Positions 37,656 through 44,744 of a stretch of DNA of 64,000 nt are shown piece by piece. Within the stretch, counting starts at the first letter, position 1. Every line of letters starts with the position of its first letter. Below the pieces are notes generated by a model. It did not search any database. It saw nothing but the letters and a program-made list of their open reading frames with translations, and was not told the DNA's origin. Position numbers and translations under genes: made by a program. Origin of the DNA: Gemmatimonadota bacterium (GTDB taxonomy: Bacteria; Gemmatimonadota; Gemmatimonadetes; Longimicrobiales; Gaopeijiaceae); NCBI GenBank assembly GCA_022822425.1, contig JAJEBS010000247.1:16209-80208 (forward strand). Direction: 5' to 3'.

Positions 37656-38467
37656 GTGCGTTCCAGCCGACGCTTCGCAGGTTGGACCGCGATCTGACGG
37701 TTCCCATTCCGGACCGCCTCAGGATCCTGCGCGAGCTCGAGTACGACCTCGAGGCGCTCTCCGGCGAACTCGAAGCCCGGGGTACGCCCCAGGACGAAGC
37801 CCGCGCCCGTGCGCTGGACGCCCTCGTACCGGATGGGGCGACGCTCCGCGAACTCGACCGCCTCCACGCCTCCCACTACCGCCGGCTCACCCGCCACTTC
37901 AGCCCCGGCCGCCTGCGAACCATCGAGCGGTCGGCGCTGGCCCTAGCCACCGCGGTTGTGCTCTTCGCGGAGACCTTCCTGCTCCTGCGGGCCGACTGGC
38001 TCCGCCATGCATCGCCCTTCCTGTGGCCGGTTCTCGGGCTGGGCACACTCCTTTTCGCAGCCATCGCCACGCTTTCGTTCAGGCTGTGGGTCAAGCGCGA
38101 CCACCAGGATCCGGCCGCGAACCTCCGCGTCATCCTGTTCCTGTCCGGCCTGACGCTCGCCACCGGCATCTTCGGCGCCCTTGCCGACCTCCTGCGGCTC
38201 GCGGGGGTTCTGGAGGCCGAGCCCGGACTGGCCGGATCGCTCCTGCTCGAATGGCTGCCCGCGAGCAGCGTCCTGCTCTCGTTCTCACTGCTCCTGGCCC
38301 TCGCCGGAGGGCTGGCCTGGTTCATTCCGGCACACTGGCTCGCACTTGTTTCCGGCGCGCACGCCGAGCTGCTGGGCCATCCCATGCCGGACGCTCGCCC
38401 CGGGGCGCCGCGGTCACTCGACCCTGCGCGTCCACACCAACCCGCATCCCTGGGAGAATCATCATGA
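37652..38467 (+). CDS. Four-helix membrane protein with permease-prefix-like N-terminus
   Basis: A 271-residue protein. The first 85 residues are helical and charged (LEYDLEALSGELEARGTPQDEARARAL), resembling the permease prefix or HAAS-type domains often encoded next to PadR regulators. Four hydrophobic segments follow between about residues 90 and 235, with a Pro-rich tail. Function unknown. GTG start overlaps the padR stop; its stop overlaps the next ATG. Confidence 0.75.
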   Translation: MSAFQPTLRRLDRDLTVPIPDRLRILRELEYDLEALSGELEARGTPQDEARARALDALVPDGATLRELDRLHASHYRRLTRHFSPGRLRTIERSALALATAVVLFAETFLLLRADWLRHASPFLWPVLGLGTLLFAAIATLSFRLWVKRDHQDPAANLRVILFLSGLTLATGIFGALADLLRLAGVLEAEPGLAGSLLLEWLPASSVLLSFSLLLALAGGLAWFIPAHWLALVSGAHAELLGHPMPDARPGAPRSLDPARPHQPASLGESS

Positions 38468-38865
38468 CCGCGATGGAAGCCTTCGAAGCCCTCGGCGTCA
38501 TCCGCTGGCCACTCACCTTCTCGCTGCTGGTGGTCGTCGCCCTGGCGCTGTGGTCGCTCGCGCTGGTGTGGCACAGTGCCATGCCGGGCCGGCACGCCAA
38601 GGCCTGGATCGACGCCATCCTGTTCTGGGGAGGGTTCGCGGCCATCAGCGGCGTGCTGGGCACACTGGTCGGCATCATCATCACCTTCCAGTTCATCGAG
38701 TTGGCCGGCGAGGTCGTGGCGACGCTGGTGGCGGGAGGCATCAAGGTCGCGCTCCTCAGTTCGGCGCTCGGCACCCTGATCCTGGCCGTCGCTTCCCTGC
38801 TCTGGTTTGGACTGCAACTGCGCTGGCGCTTCCTGGTCGCGGAACACGCGGGCGGTCCGGCGTAG
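38464..38865 (+). CDS. Short MotA/TolQ/ExbB-like channel protein
   Basis: A 133-residue, three-helix protein that keeps only the channel core of ExbB/MotA: GVLGTLVGIIITFQFIELAGEV then GIKVALLSSALGTLILAV. That stretch is nearly the same as in the full-length protein at 18901, but the cytoplasmic domain between helices one and two is missing. Starts by ATGA overlap with the previous gene. Its stop codon directly abuts the stop codon of the convergent DUF5916 gene with no base between. No exbD-like partner is present. Confidence 0.78.
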   Translation: MTAMEAFEALGVIRWPLTFSLLVVVALALWSLALVWHSAMPGRHAKAWIDAILFWGGFAAISGVLGTLVGIIITFQFIELAGEVVATLVAGGIKVALLSSALGTLILAVASLLWFGLQLRWRFLVAEHAGGPA

Positions 38866-41190
38866 TTACCGCGAGAACAGGTACGTGACCTTGACGATCA
38901 GCTGGCGCTCGCGGAAGGACGCGAACTCGTTGTACCTGCCGAACTCGTCGTATGCGTTCCGGCGCAGCTCGTCGTAGACGATGTAGATGTCGCTCCCCGG
39001 ACGGTAGATGTAGTTGAAGCGCGCCGCGGTGCTCCACTGGTCGGTGAGCGAGTTGTACTGCGTGACGGTGCGCAGCGTCATCGCCGGGGAGAGCGCGTAG
39101 TCGACGCGGAACGAGGCGATGTCGGCGCTGAAGTCACCCCCGGGCAGGCGGACGTCGTTGCGCGTGAACGCCCCCTCGGCCGCCAGCTGGCTGGTCAGCC
39201 TGAAGCCCGCGCTGGCGCTGTAGTCGGTGCGGTCGCCGTCGAAGAAGGTCTGTGGAGAGTAGTAGACGGTCCCGTAGAGCCTGCGCGACGGGTCGCTGTT
39301 GAACGAGAAGCGCCAGTCGCCGAAGCGGTAGGTCCCCGGCGCCACGACGATGTCGGGCCGCACGCGGAAGGGATCGTCCAGCACCTCCAGGTTGGCGTTG
39401 TACCAGACGTTGATGTAGGCCCCGTTCTGGAGCCTCGTCCCCAGCATGTGGTGGATGCGGCGCGTCACCAGCCGGTTGTTCTGGTCGGTGGTGTACGTGA
39501 TGTTGACCATCGGGTCGAAGACGCGCACCCCGAAGCGGCCCGGCCTGGGATTGCGCTCCAGGTGGAGCTTGCTGATGCGGATCCCGTTGCGCGGCAGGAA
39601 GCCCACCTCCGGGTTGAAGTTCTCCTGGAAGTCCGAGTACTCGCCGTAGACGTTCCAGTCCTCGTCCAGCCATCCGAGACGGATGTAGCCGGCCAACTGA
39701 CCGTCGGTGACCCCCGTGGTCGAGGTCTTGGCGATGAAGCTGTTGACCAGGAAGGCCGGGTGCGGGGCCAGCGTCATGTCCGCGGCGAAGGTGCGGTTGA
39801 TGTAGTGGCCGTCGCCCACATGCTTGTTGATGATCAGCGCGCCCACCTTTGAGCGCGCCATGATGTCGCGGCTGTAGCGGGCCACGAAGAAGTTCTCGCC
39901 GTCGCGGCCGGGCATTCCCCCGGCAACGTCGCCGGGCAGGCCGTCCGTCTGGATGTCCATGATGGCGATGTTGTTGCGGCCCACCTTTCCGGTCAGCCGC
40001 GCGCCCCCCAGGATCGGGATGGGATCACCCGTCTCGGACAGGCCGATGCGCCGGCTGAAGAACAGGTCCGCCACGCGCATGAAGGCGCTGTTGGTGCCGA
40101 CGTTGAACTGGCCCGAGTTCTCCAGGAAGAACTCCCGCTTCTCGGGATAGAAGAGGGCGAAGCGGGTGAGGTTGACCTGCTCGTCGTCGACTTCGGCCTG
40201 GGCGAAATCGGTCCTGTAGGTGATATCCAGGTTCAGCCCGGCCGAGACCCCGTACTTGACGTCGAAGCCGATATCCCGTTGCCCGTCGTTCTCTACCACG
40301 CCCCCGGTCGCCACCCGCGTCCCGCCCCCGGTGACGAAAGGCTTGACGCGCAGGTCCATGCCCCGGTTGAGCGACTCCAGGCCGGTGAGGTTGCCGGCCA
40401 GGCTGACGCGCGTGAGGGTGTAGGGCTTCGGGATGCCCGCCCAGAACGCCTGCTCGTTCTTGCGGCGGATGTTGCGCATGAAGTTGATGCCCCACTCCTG
40501 GCGCTCCTGGTCGGGGAAGCGCAGGGTGACCATCGGAATGGCGATCTCCGCGGCCCAGCCGTCGTCGGTTCTGCGCGCGCCGACGTGCCAGACCCCGTCC
40601 CAGTCCTTGTTGATGTTGGTCGCCACGCCAAAGCCGCGCCGGCTCCCTCCCTCCCCCTCCTCGAAAACCTGCTGCTCCAGCTTCGCCCCCAGAGGAGTGG
40701 TGACGAACATGTAGGCGGAGCGGTAGTCCTTGAAGGAGTCGAGGATGATCTGGAAGTTGTCCTCCTCCAGGATTCGGTCGGAATCGCGGCGCATCTCGGT
40801 GGCGATGACGCCGTCCGGCTCCGAGTCGAATGCCCGCACCCCGATGTAGAGGTTCTCCCCGTCGTAGAGGATCCGCGCCTCGGTGCGCTCCGACGCAGGA
40901 GCTCCCTCGTCGGGCTCCTGCTGCACAAAGGCGTCGATGGCTTCGGCCGCGCTCCAGAACGGCTCGTCGAGGACTCCGTCCAGGACCGGCGCCACGTCCA
41001 CGCGGGAGGCGGCGACGCTGTGGCCGTTCTGACCGTTCTGGCCGTTCTGGGCGGAGAGCGGCGCAGTGGCCACGATGGCCACAAGAGCCGCGACCGCCAG
41101 GGCGTGTATGCTGTGGTACATTCGGTGAGCACGGAAACGATCACGCGCCAGGGGCCGGATCGCTGCCAGGAACACGGTGGTTGCTCGCAC
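38866..41190 (-). CDS. CBM9-like / DUF5916 outer-membrane barrel protein
   Basis: About 774 residues. After a signal peptide (AVAALVAIVATAPLSAQ) comes a carbohydrate-binding-family-9-like domain (PVLDGVLDEPFWSAAEAI, YIGVRAFDSEPDGV) and a long DUF5916 barrel region (INFMRNIRRKNEQAFWAG, LTRFALFYPEKREFFLENSG). The family is common in Gemmatimonadota, Bacteroidota and Acidobacteriota; its ligand is unknown. I use the GTG at 41190, which has AGGA upstream; an ATG at 41121 would leave a signal peptide without positive charges. A small NGQNGQNGH repeat follows the signal cleavage site. Confidence 0.85.
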   Translation of the reverse strand: MRATTVFLAAIRPLARDRFRAHRMYHSIHALAVAALVAIVATAPLSAQNGQNGQNGHSVAASRVDVAPVLDGVLDEPFWSAAEAIDAFVQQEPDEGAPASERTEARILYDGENLYIGVRAFDSEPDGVIATEMRRDSDRILEEDNFQIILDSFKDYRSAYMFVTTPLGAKLEQQVFEEGEGGSRRGFGVATNINKDWDGVWHVGARRTDDGWAAEIAIPMVTLRFPDQERQEWGINFMRNIRRKNEQAFWAGIPKPYTLTRVSLAGNLTGLESLNRGMDLRVKPFVTGGGTRVATGGVVENDGQRDIGFDVKYGVSAGLNLDITYRTDFAQAEVDDEQVNLTRFALFYPEKREFFLENSGQFNVGTNSAFMRVADLFFSRRIGLSETGDPIPILGGARLTGKVGRNNIAIMDIQTDGLPGDVAGGMPGRDGENFFVARYSRDIMARSKVGALIINKHVGDGHYINRTFAADMTLAPHPAFLVNSFIAKTSTTGVTDGQLAGYIRLGWLDEDWNVYGEYSDFQENFNPEVGFLPRNGIRISKLHLERNPRPGRFGVRVFDPMVNITYTTDQNNRLVTRRIHHMLGTRLQNGAYINVWYNANLEVLDDPFRVRPDIVVAPGTYRFGDWRFSFNSDPSRRLYGTVYYSPQTFFDGDRTDYSASAGFRLTSQLAAEGAFTRNDVRLPGGDFSADIASFRVDYALSPAMTLRTVTQYNSLTDQWSTAARFNYIYRPGSDIYIVYDELRRNAYDEFGRYNEFASFRERQLIVKVTYLFSR

Positions 41191-41215
41191 GGGGAATCCT
41201 GTCCGGGTTGAAAGG

Positions 41216-41252
41216 AAAGAGCGCCGGGAGAAGGTATCTCCCGGCGCTCTTT
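41216..41252 (-). terminator. Perfect 16-bp hairpin terminator
   Basis: AAAGAGCGCCGGGAGA-AGGTA-TCTCCCGGCGCTCTTT is a perfect inverted repeat with a five-base loop. It lies 30 bases past the stop of the minus-strand Tyr/Gly-rich gene and before the DUF5916 start, with T-rich sequence following on the minus strand. Confidence 0.85.
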
Positions 41253-41282
41253 CGGCGCCAGCCCGACCGGTTCCCGGCTCCG

Positions 41283-42482
41283 CTAGCTGCCACCTCCCCG
41301 CCTGCGCGCGGTGCGGCCGGTCGAACTCCGCGACCCACCGCCTCCGCCGGACGAGACGCCGGCCGAAGAGCCTCTGCCATCACGTCCCGCGGTGGCGACG
41401 CCGCGGGGCAGGCTGCCACCGCTGCGCGTATATCCCTGACCCCGGACCAGCCTTCCCCGGGAGGATTCCACGCGCGGTTCGACCGACACCACGACCGGAC
41501 GATAGCCGACGCCGTAGAGGCTGTTGTATCCCAGCCCGTAGCCGCCGTACCCGTAGCCGTAGGGCGAATAGCCGTACCTGTACGGGGAATACCCGTACCC
41601 GTAGTACCCGAAGCCGAAAGGCGAGTAGTATCGCGGCCAGCCGAAGCTGCTGCGCTCACGGACCCGCCCACGCTGCGCAATGGCGGTTCCCGTCTGGTCT
41701 TCCTCCTGCAGCCGGAAACGCCGGGGGTGGGACACCGCGACCACGACATCGATCACATCCGAGGCAACCCCGGCGTCCGCCATGCGGATCAGCTGTTCCG
41801 CATTCACGTTCATGTCGGGCGCGCTTTCCACCAGCCAGGCCTGGACGGTTTCGGCATGCAGCACCTGGCTGGCCTCGACGATCGAGGTGACGGTAGGCGC
41901 CGTGGTCGAATACATGCGGGCCGCGCGGACCGCCATCTCCTGTCCGGTGGCCAGGTCGCCGTACCCGGCAGCCTCCGCGGCCTCGGGGGTCGCCATGCGA
42001 TAGTGCTGAACCCAGGGCGTAACCTGACCTTCCACCTCCACCGAACTGACATCCATCCACTCGGTGGGGTTCACCATCACCATCATCCCCGACCCCTTCC
42101 GGTTCACCGCGTTGTCGCAGACGTGTTCGGAGCGGTGGTAGACGCGGTGCCCGTCAGCGGAGAAGCGCCAAGTGGTGGTGCCCTCGCACCCTTCCTGGGT
42201 GGCGTCAACCGGTCGCCCATCGGCGCGCGCCACCTCGCGCGAGACGACCTCGCTGCCGCGCACGGTCACGAACTCCGCCGATACCCGGTCGTCGCCGGGG
42301 ATCACGCACAGCGTGGACGCGTCCTCGACATCCTGGCCGATGGGTGCCCAGCACCCCTGGAAAGCCAGCCAGCTGCCGACAGGGGACTGTCCTTCAATGG
42401 GGACGGTGCCGACCAATAGCAGCAGCGCGACGGCCGAACACCGCCGGATCACAGCCGCCGAGACTTCCTGACGTGCTCTCAT
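41283..42482 (-). CDS. Exported protein with Tyr/Gly-rich repeats
   Basis: A 399-residue secreted protein of unknown function. Start at the ATG for MRARQEVSAAV, with GGGAAGGAGC upstream. After the signal peptide (VALLLLVGTVPIEGQ) about 230 residues form an unrecognised domain with several cysteines (FQGCWAP, STLCVIPG, QEGCEGTTTW, EHVCDN). Residues about 290-335 are a low-complexity block of YGYGYSPYRYGYSPYGYGYG type, and the last 60 residues are Ser/Gly/Arg-rich. The layout suggests a surface or matrix protein with a self-associating segment (inference). Probably transcribed with the barrel gene 47 bases upstream and ended by the hairpin at 41216. Confidence 0.75.
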   Translation of the reverse strand: MRARQEVSAAVIRRCSAVALLLLVGTVPIEGQSPVGSWLAFQGCWAPIGQDVEDASTLCVIPGDDRVSAEFVTVRGSEVVSREVARADGRPVDATQEGCEGTTTWRFSADGHRVYHRSEHVCDNAVNRKGSGMMVMVNPTEWMDVSSVEVEGQVTPWVQHYRMATPEAAEAAGYGDLATGQEMAVRAARMYSTTAPTVTSIVEASQVLHAETVQAWLVESAPDMNVNAEQLIRMADAGVASDVIDVVVAVSHPRRFRLQEEDQTGTAIAQRGRVRERSSFGWPRYYSPFGFGYYGYGYSPYRYGYSPYGYGYGGYGLGYNSLYGVGYRPVVVSVEPRVESSRGRLVRGQGYTRSGGSLPRGVATAGRDGRGSSAGVSSGGGGGSRSSTGRTARRRGGGS

Positions 42483-42529
42483 GCTCCTTCCCTCCGCTGA
42501 CGCCTTCCGTACCTTCAGGGGCGCCGTGG

Positions 42530-43285
42530 TCAACCGCCCATGCGGATTCCAAAGCCCGCGAGGACCTGGAATCCGGACAGGTCGATGTTGTCAAAACCCT
42601 CGAACGCGCGATCCATGGGGCCGCTGGACCAAGAATAACGCCCTTCCGCCGTCAGCACGAATCGCGGCCCCATTGCGAACTCCACGCCGCTGAAGACGTG
42701 TACGAAGGGGGTCGTGCCGTCCGACAGCAACTGGTCATGGAAAATGTCCAGCGTCTCGACATCGACGAAATCCCCGTCCTGCTCGAACCTGTAGTAGTTG
42801 CCGCCGCCGCCCGCCCCGACGTAGGGCACGAAGCCGGACGGTACCCACGCAAAACGGCCCAGGCTGCGGCCGCGGTCCCGCAGGTAGTAGCGCACGCTCA
42901 GCGTGAACGGGAGCTTCGAGTGCGTGGTCACCTGCTCGATGGGCTGGCCATCGGTGTCTTCCCAGTCGCGGAACTCGGAGGGGGTCTCGCTCTTCGCGTA
43001 GCCCACGCCCGCCACCAGGTCGAGCCTGTCGCTCAGCCGCACACCGAGATCCACCCCGAAGACCGGGGCGGCGAAGCTGCTCTTTTCCAGCGTGAGCAAT
43101 TCGCTCGTATAACTGAAGATGTCGCTCCCCGCGCGCGGGATGTCGTACCCGGTGCGGATGGACAAGGTGGCCCCGGGGCGACCGAAGAGAAAACCGTCTC
43201 CGTCCTGCGCCCGAGCCATCGAAGGCAGCGCCGCCGCGCCCGCTGCCGCCGCAACCAGAAACGACACAATGGCCTGTCGATTCAT
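42530..43285 (-). CDS. Small outer-membrane beta-barrel protein
   Basis: A 251-residue exported protein, signal peptide MNRQAIVSFLVAAAAGAAALPSMARAQ shortened by cleavage at ARAQ. The rest reads as an eight- to ten-stranded barrel of the OmpW/OmpA-like type (GVDLGVRLSDRLDLVAGVGYAKSE, LSVRYYLRDRGRS, PYVGAGGGGNYYRFEQDG, FVLTAEGRYSW). GGAG before the ATG. The ORF track's extra 45 residues come from the divergent intergenic region. Function not known. Confidence 0.78.
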   Translation of the reverse strand: MNRQAIVSFLVAAAAGAAALPSMARAQDGDGFLFGRPGATLSIRTGYDIPRAGSDIFSYTSELLTLEKSSFAAPVFGVDLGVRLSDRLDLVAGVGYAKSETPSEFRDWEDTDGQPIEQVTTHSKLPFTLSVRYYLRDRGRSLGRFAWVPSGFVPYVGAGGGGNYYRFEQDGDFVDVETLDIFHDQLLSDGTTPFVHVFSGVEFAMGPRFVLTAEGRYSWSSGPMDRAFEGFDNIDLSGFQVLAGFGIRMGG

Positions 43286-43451
43286 GGAGCACTCCCGATA
43301 TAATTGGATGCCGGTCCCGCACCTCAGCCGCTTGCGCATCCGGAACCACGTTCTACACGATTTCCGGTTACGCGTTCGCCGCTCCGGCTCATCATGGTTC
43401 TCCGCTGGGTGGAGAACCACGCTGCAATCATCGTGCCGAAGGAGTCACGCC

Positions 43452-44645
43452 ATGAACCGCCCACGCACCTTTTCCTACGCGCTGACCTGCGTCGCCGCCG
43501 CCGGTATCATGGTACTCTCCTCCTGTACCATCGAGTCGGCGAGCCAGACGCCCGACATGTCGGGCGAGGCGCCCATCTTCGAGGTGGATCCGCTCTGGCC
43601 CAAACCGCTGCCCAACCACTGGATCCTGGGCTCGACCATCGGCGTGGGGGTCGACTCGCGCGACCACGTCTTCATCATCCACCGCCAGACCACCTTCAGC
43701 GAGGTAAACGAGATCGGCGCGACCCTCGACCCGCCCACCAGCGAGTGCTGCGTGCCCGCGCCCAACGTGCTCGAGTTCGATCCCGAGGGGAACCTGGTCA
43801 ACTCCTGGGGCGGCCCCGGGGAGGGCTACGACTGGCCCACCTCCAACCACGGCCTCAGCGTGGACCACCACGACAACATCTGGATCGGGGGCAACGGCGG
43901 CCCGGACGGCCAACTGCTCAAGTTCACCCGCGACGGCGAGTTCCTGATGCAGGTGGGGGTGGCCGACGCGCAGCCCAACAGCAGCTCCACGGAGCACTTC
44001 TCGCGGGTGGCCAAGATCTCCTTCGACGGCACCACCGACGAGGCCTTCGTCGCCGACGGCTACGGAAACCGCCGGGTGGTGGTGCTCGATTCCAACACCG
44101 GGGAATTCAAGCGCTACTGGGGCGCCTACGGCAACGAGCCCAGCGACGACCTGGTGCCCTCGCACACGCCCGACGGCCCGCCGCAGCAGCAGTTCCGCAC
44201 CCCGGTGCACTGCGCCGACCCCTCGGCGGACGGGCTCGTCTACGTCTGCGACCGCGCCGGCAACCGGATCCAGGTCTTCCAGACCGACGGCACCTTCGTG
44301 CGCGAGGCCATCATCGCCAACCAGACCCTCGGCGGGGGATCGGTGTGGGACATCACCTTCTCGCGCGATGCCGGCCAGCGCTTCCTGTACGTGGCCGACG
44401 GCATGAACAAGGTGGTCCACGTGCTGGACCGCGAGAGCCTCGAGGTGCTCACCAGCTTCGGCGGCGGGGGCCGCCAGCCGGGCCAGTTCTACGGGGTGCA
44501 CAGCGTCGCCACTGATTCGCAGGGCAACCTCTACACCACCGAGACCTACGAGGGCAAGCGGCTGCAGAAGTTCGTCTTCATGGGAACCGGGCCGGTGACC
44601 GCGGAGCACCAGGGGGCTCTGTGGCCGCGGAGCGGGGGTGAGTAG
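43452..44645 (+). CDS. NHL-repeat beta-propeller lipoprotein
   Basis: A 397-residue lipoprotein (lipobox LSSC) with clear NHL repeats: GVGVDSRDHVFIIHR, DHHDNIWIGGNGG, DEAFVADGYGNRRVVVLDS, DGLVYVCDRAGNRIQVF, VHSVATDSQGNLYTTE. Such proteins are often annotated as peptidylamidoglycolate-lyase-like or SMP-30-like; catalytic residues cannot be confirmed from the sequence alone. GAAGGAGT lies before the ATG. It is divergent from the small barrel gene and separated from the next DUF5916 gene by a hairpin. Confidence 0.82.
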   Translation: MNRPRTFSYALTCVAAAGIMVLSSCTIESASQTPDMSGEAPIFEVDPLWPKPLPNHWILGSTIGVGVDSRDHVFIIHRQTTFSEVNEIGATLDPPTSECCVPAPNVLEFDPEGNLVNSWGGPGEGYDWPTSNHGLSVDHHDNIWIGGNGGPDGQLLKFTRDGEFLMQVGVADAQPNSSSTEHFSRVAKISFDGTTDEAFVADGYGNRRVVVLDSNTGEFKRYWGAYGNEPSDDLVPSHTPDGPPQQQFRTPVHCADPSADGLVYVCDRAGNRIQVFQTDGTFVREAIIANQTLGGGSVWDITFSRDAGQRFLYVADGMNKVVHVLDRESLEVLTSFGGGGRQPGQFYGVHSVATDSQGNLYTTETYEGKRLQKFVFMGTGPVTAEHQGALWPRSGGE

Positions 44646-44655
44646 ACGCGTCGGG

Positions 44656-44684
44656 CCGGTGATCCTGAACGGCGAGATCACCGG
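44656..44684 (+). terminator. Hairpin after the NHL lipoprotein gene
   Basis: CCGGTGATC-CTGAACGGCGA-GATCACCGG, a perfect 9-bp inverted repeat starting ten bases after the stop codon. No T run follows, so it may be a weak or Rho-assisted terminator or an RNA-stabilising structure. Confidence 0.45.
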
Positions 44685-44744
44685 AGAGAAGCCCGGACGC
44701 TGGATCCGGGGCCCGGTGCATGAGCCGCGGGAGGGTTTGGGCGA

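Noticed and set aside
44656-44740. Hairpins after the NHL gene as an insertion-sequence end
   Set aside because: No transposase, no target duplication and no matching partner repeat nearby; they fit transcript-end structures better.
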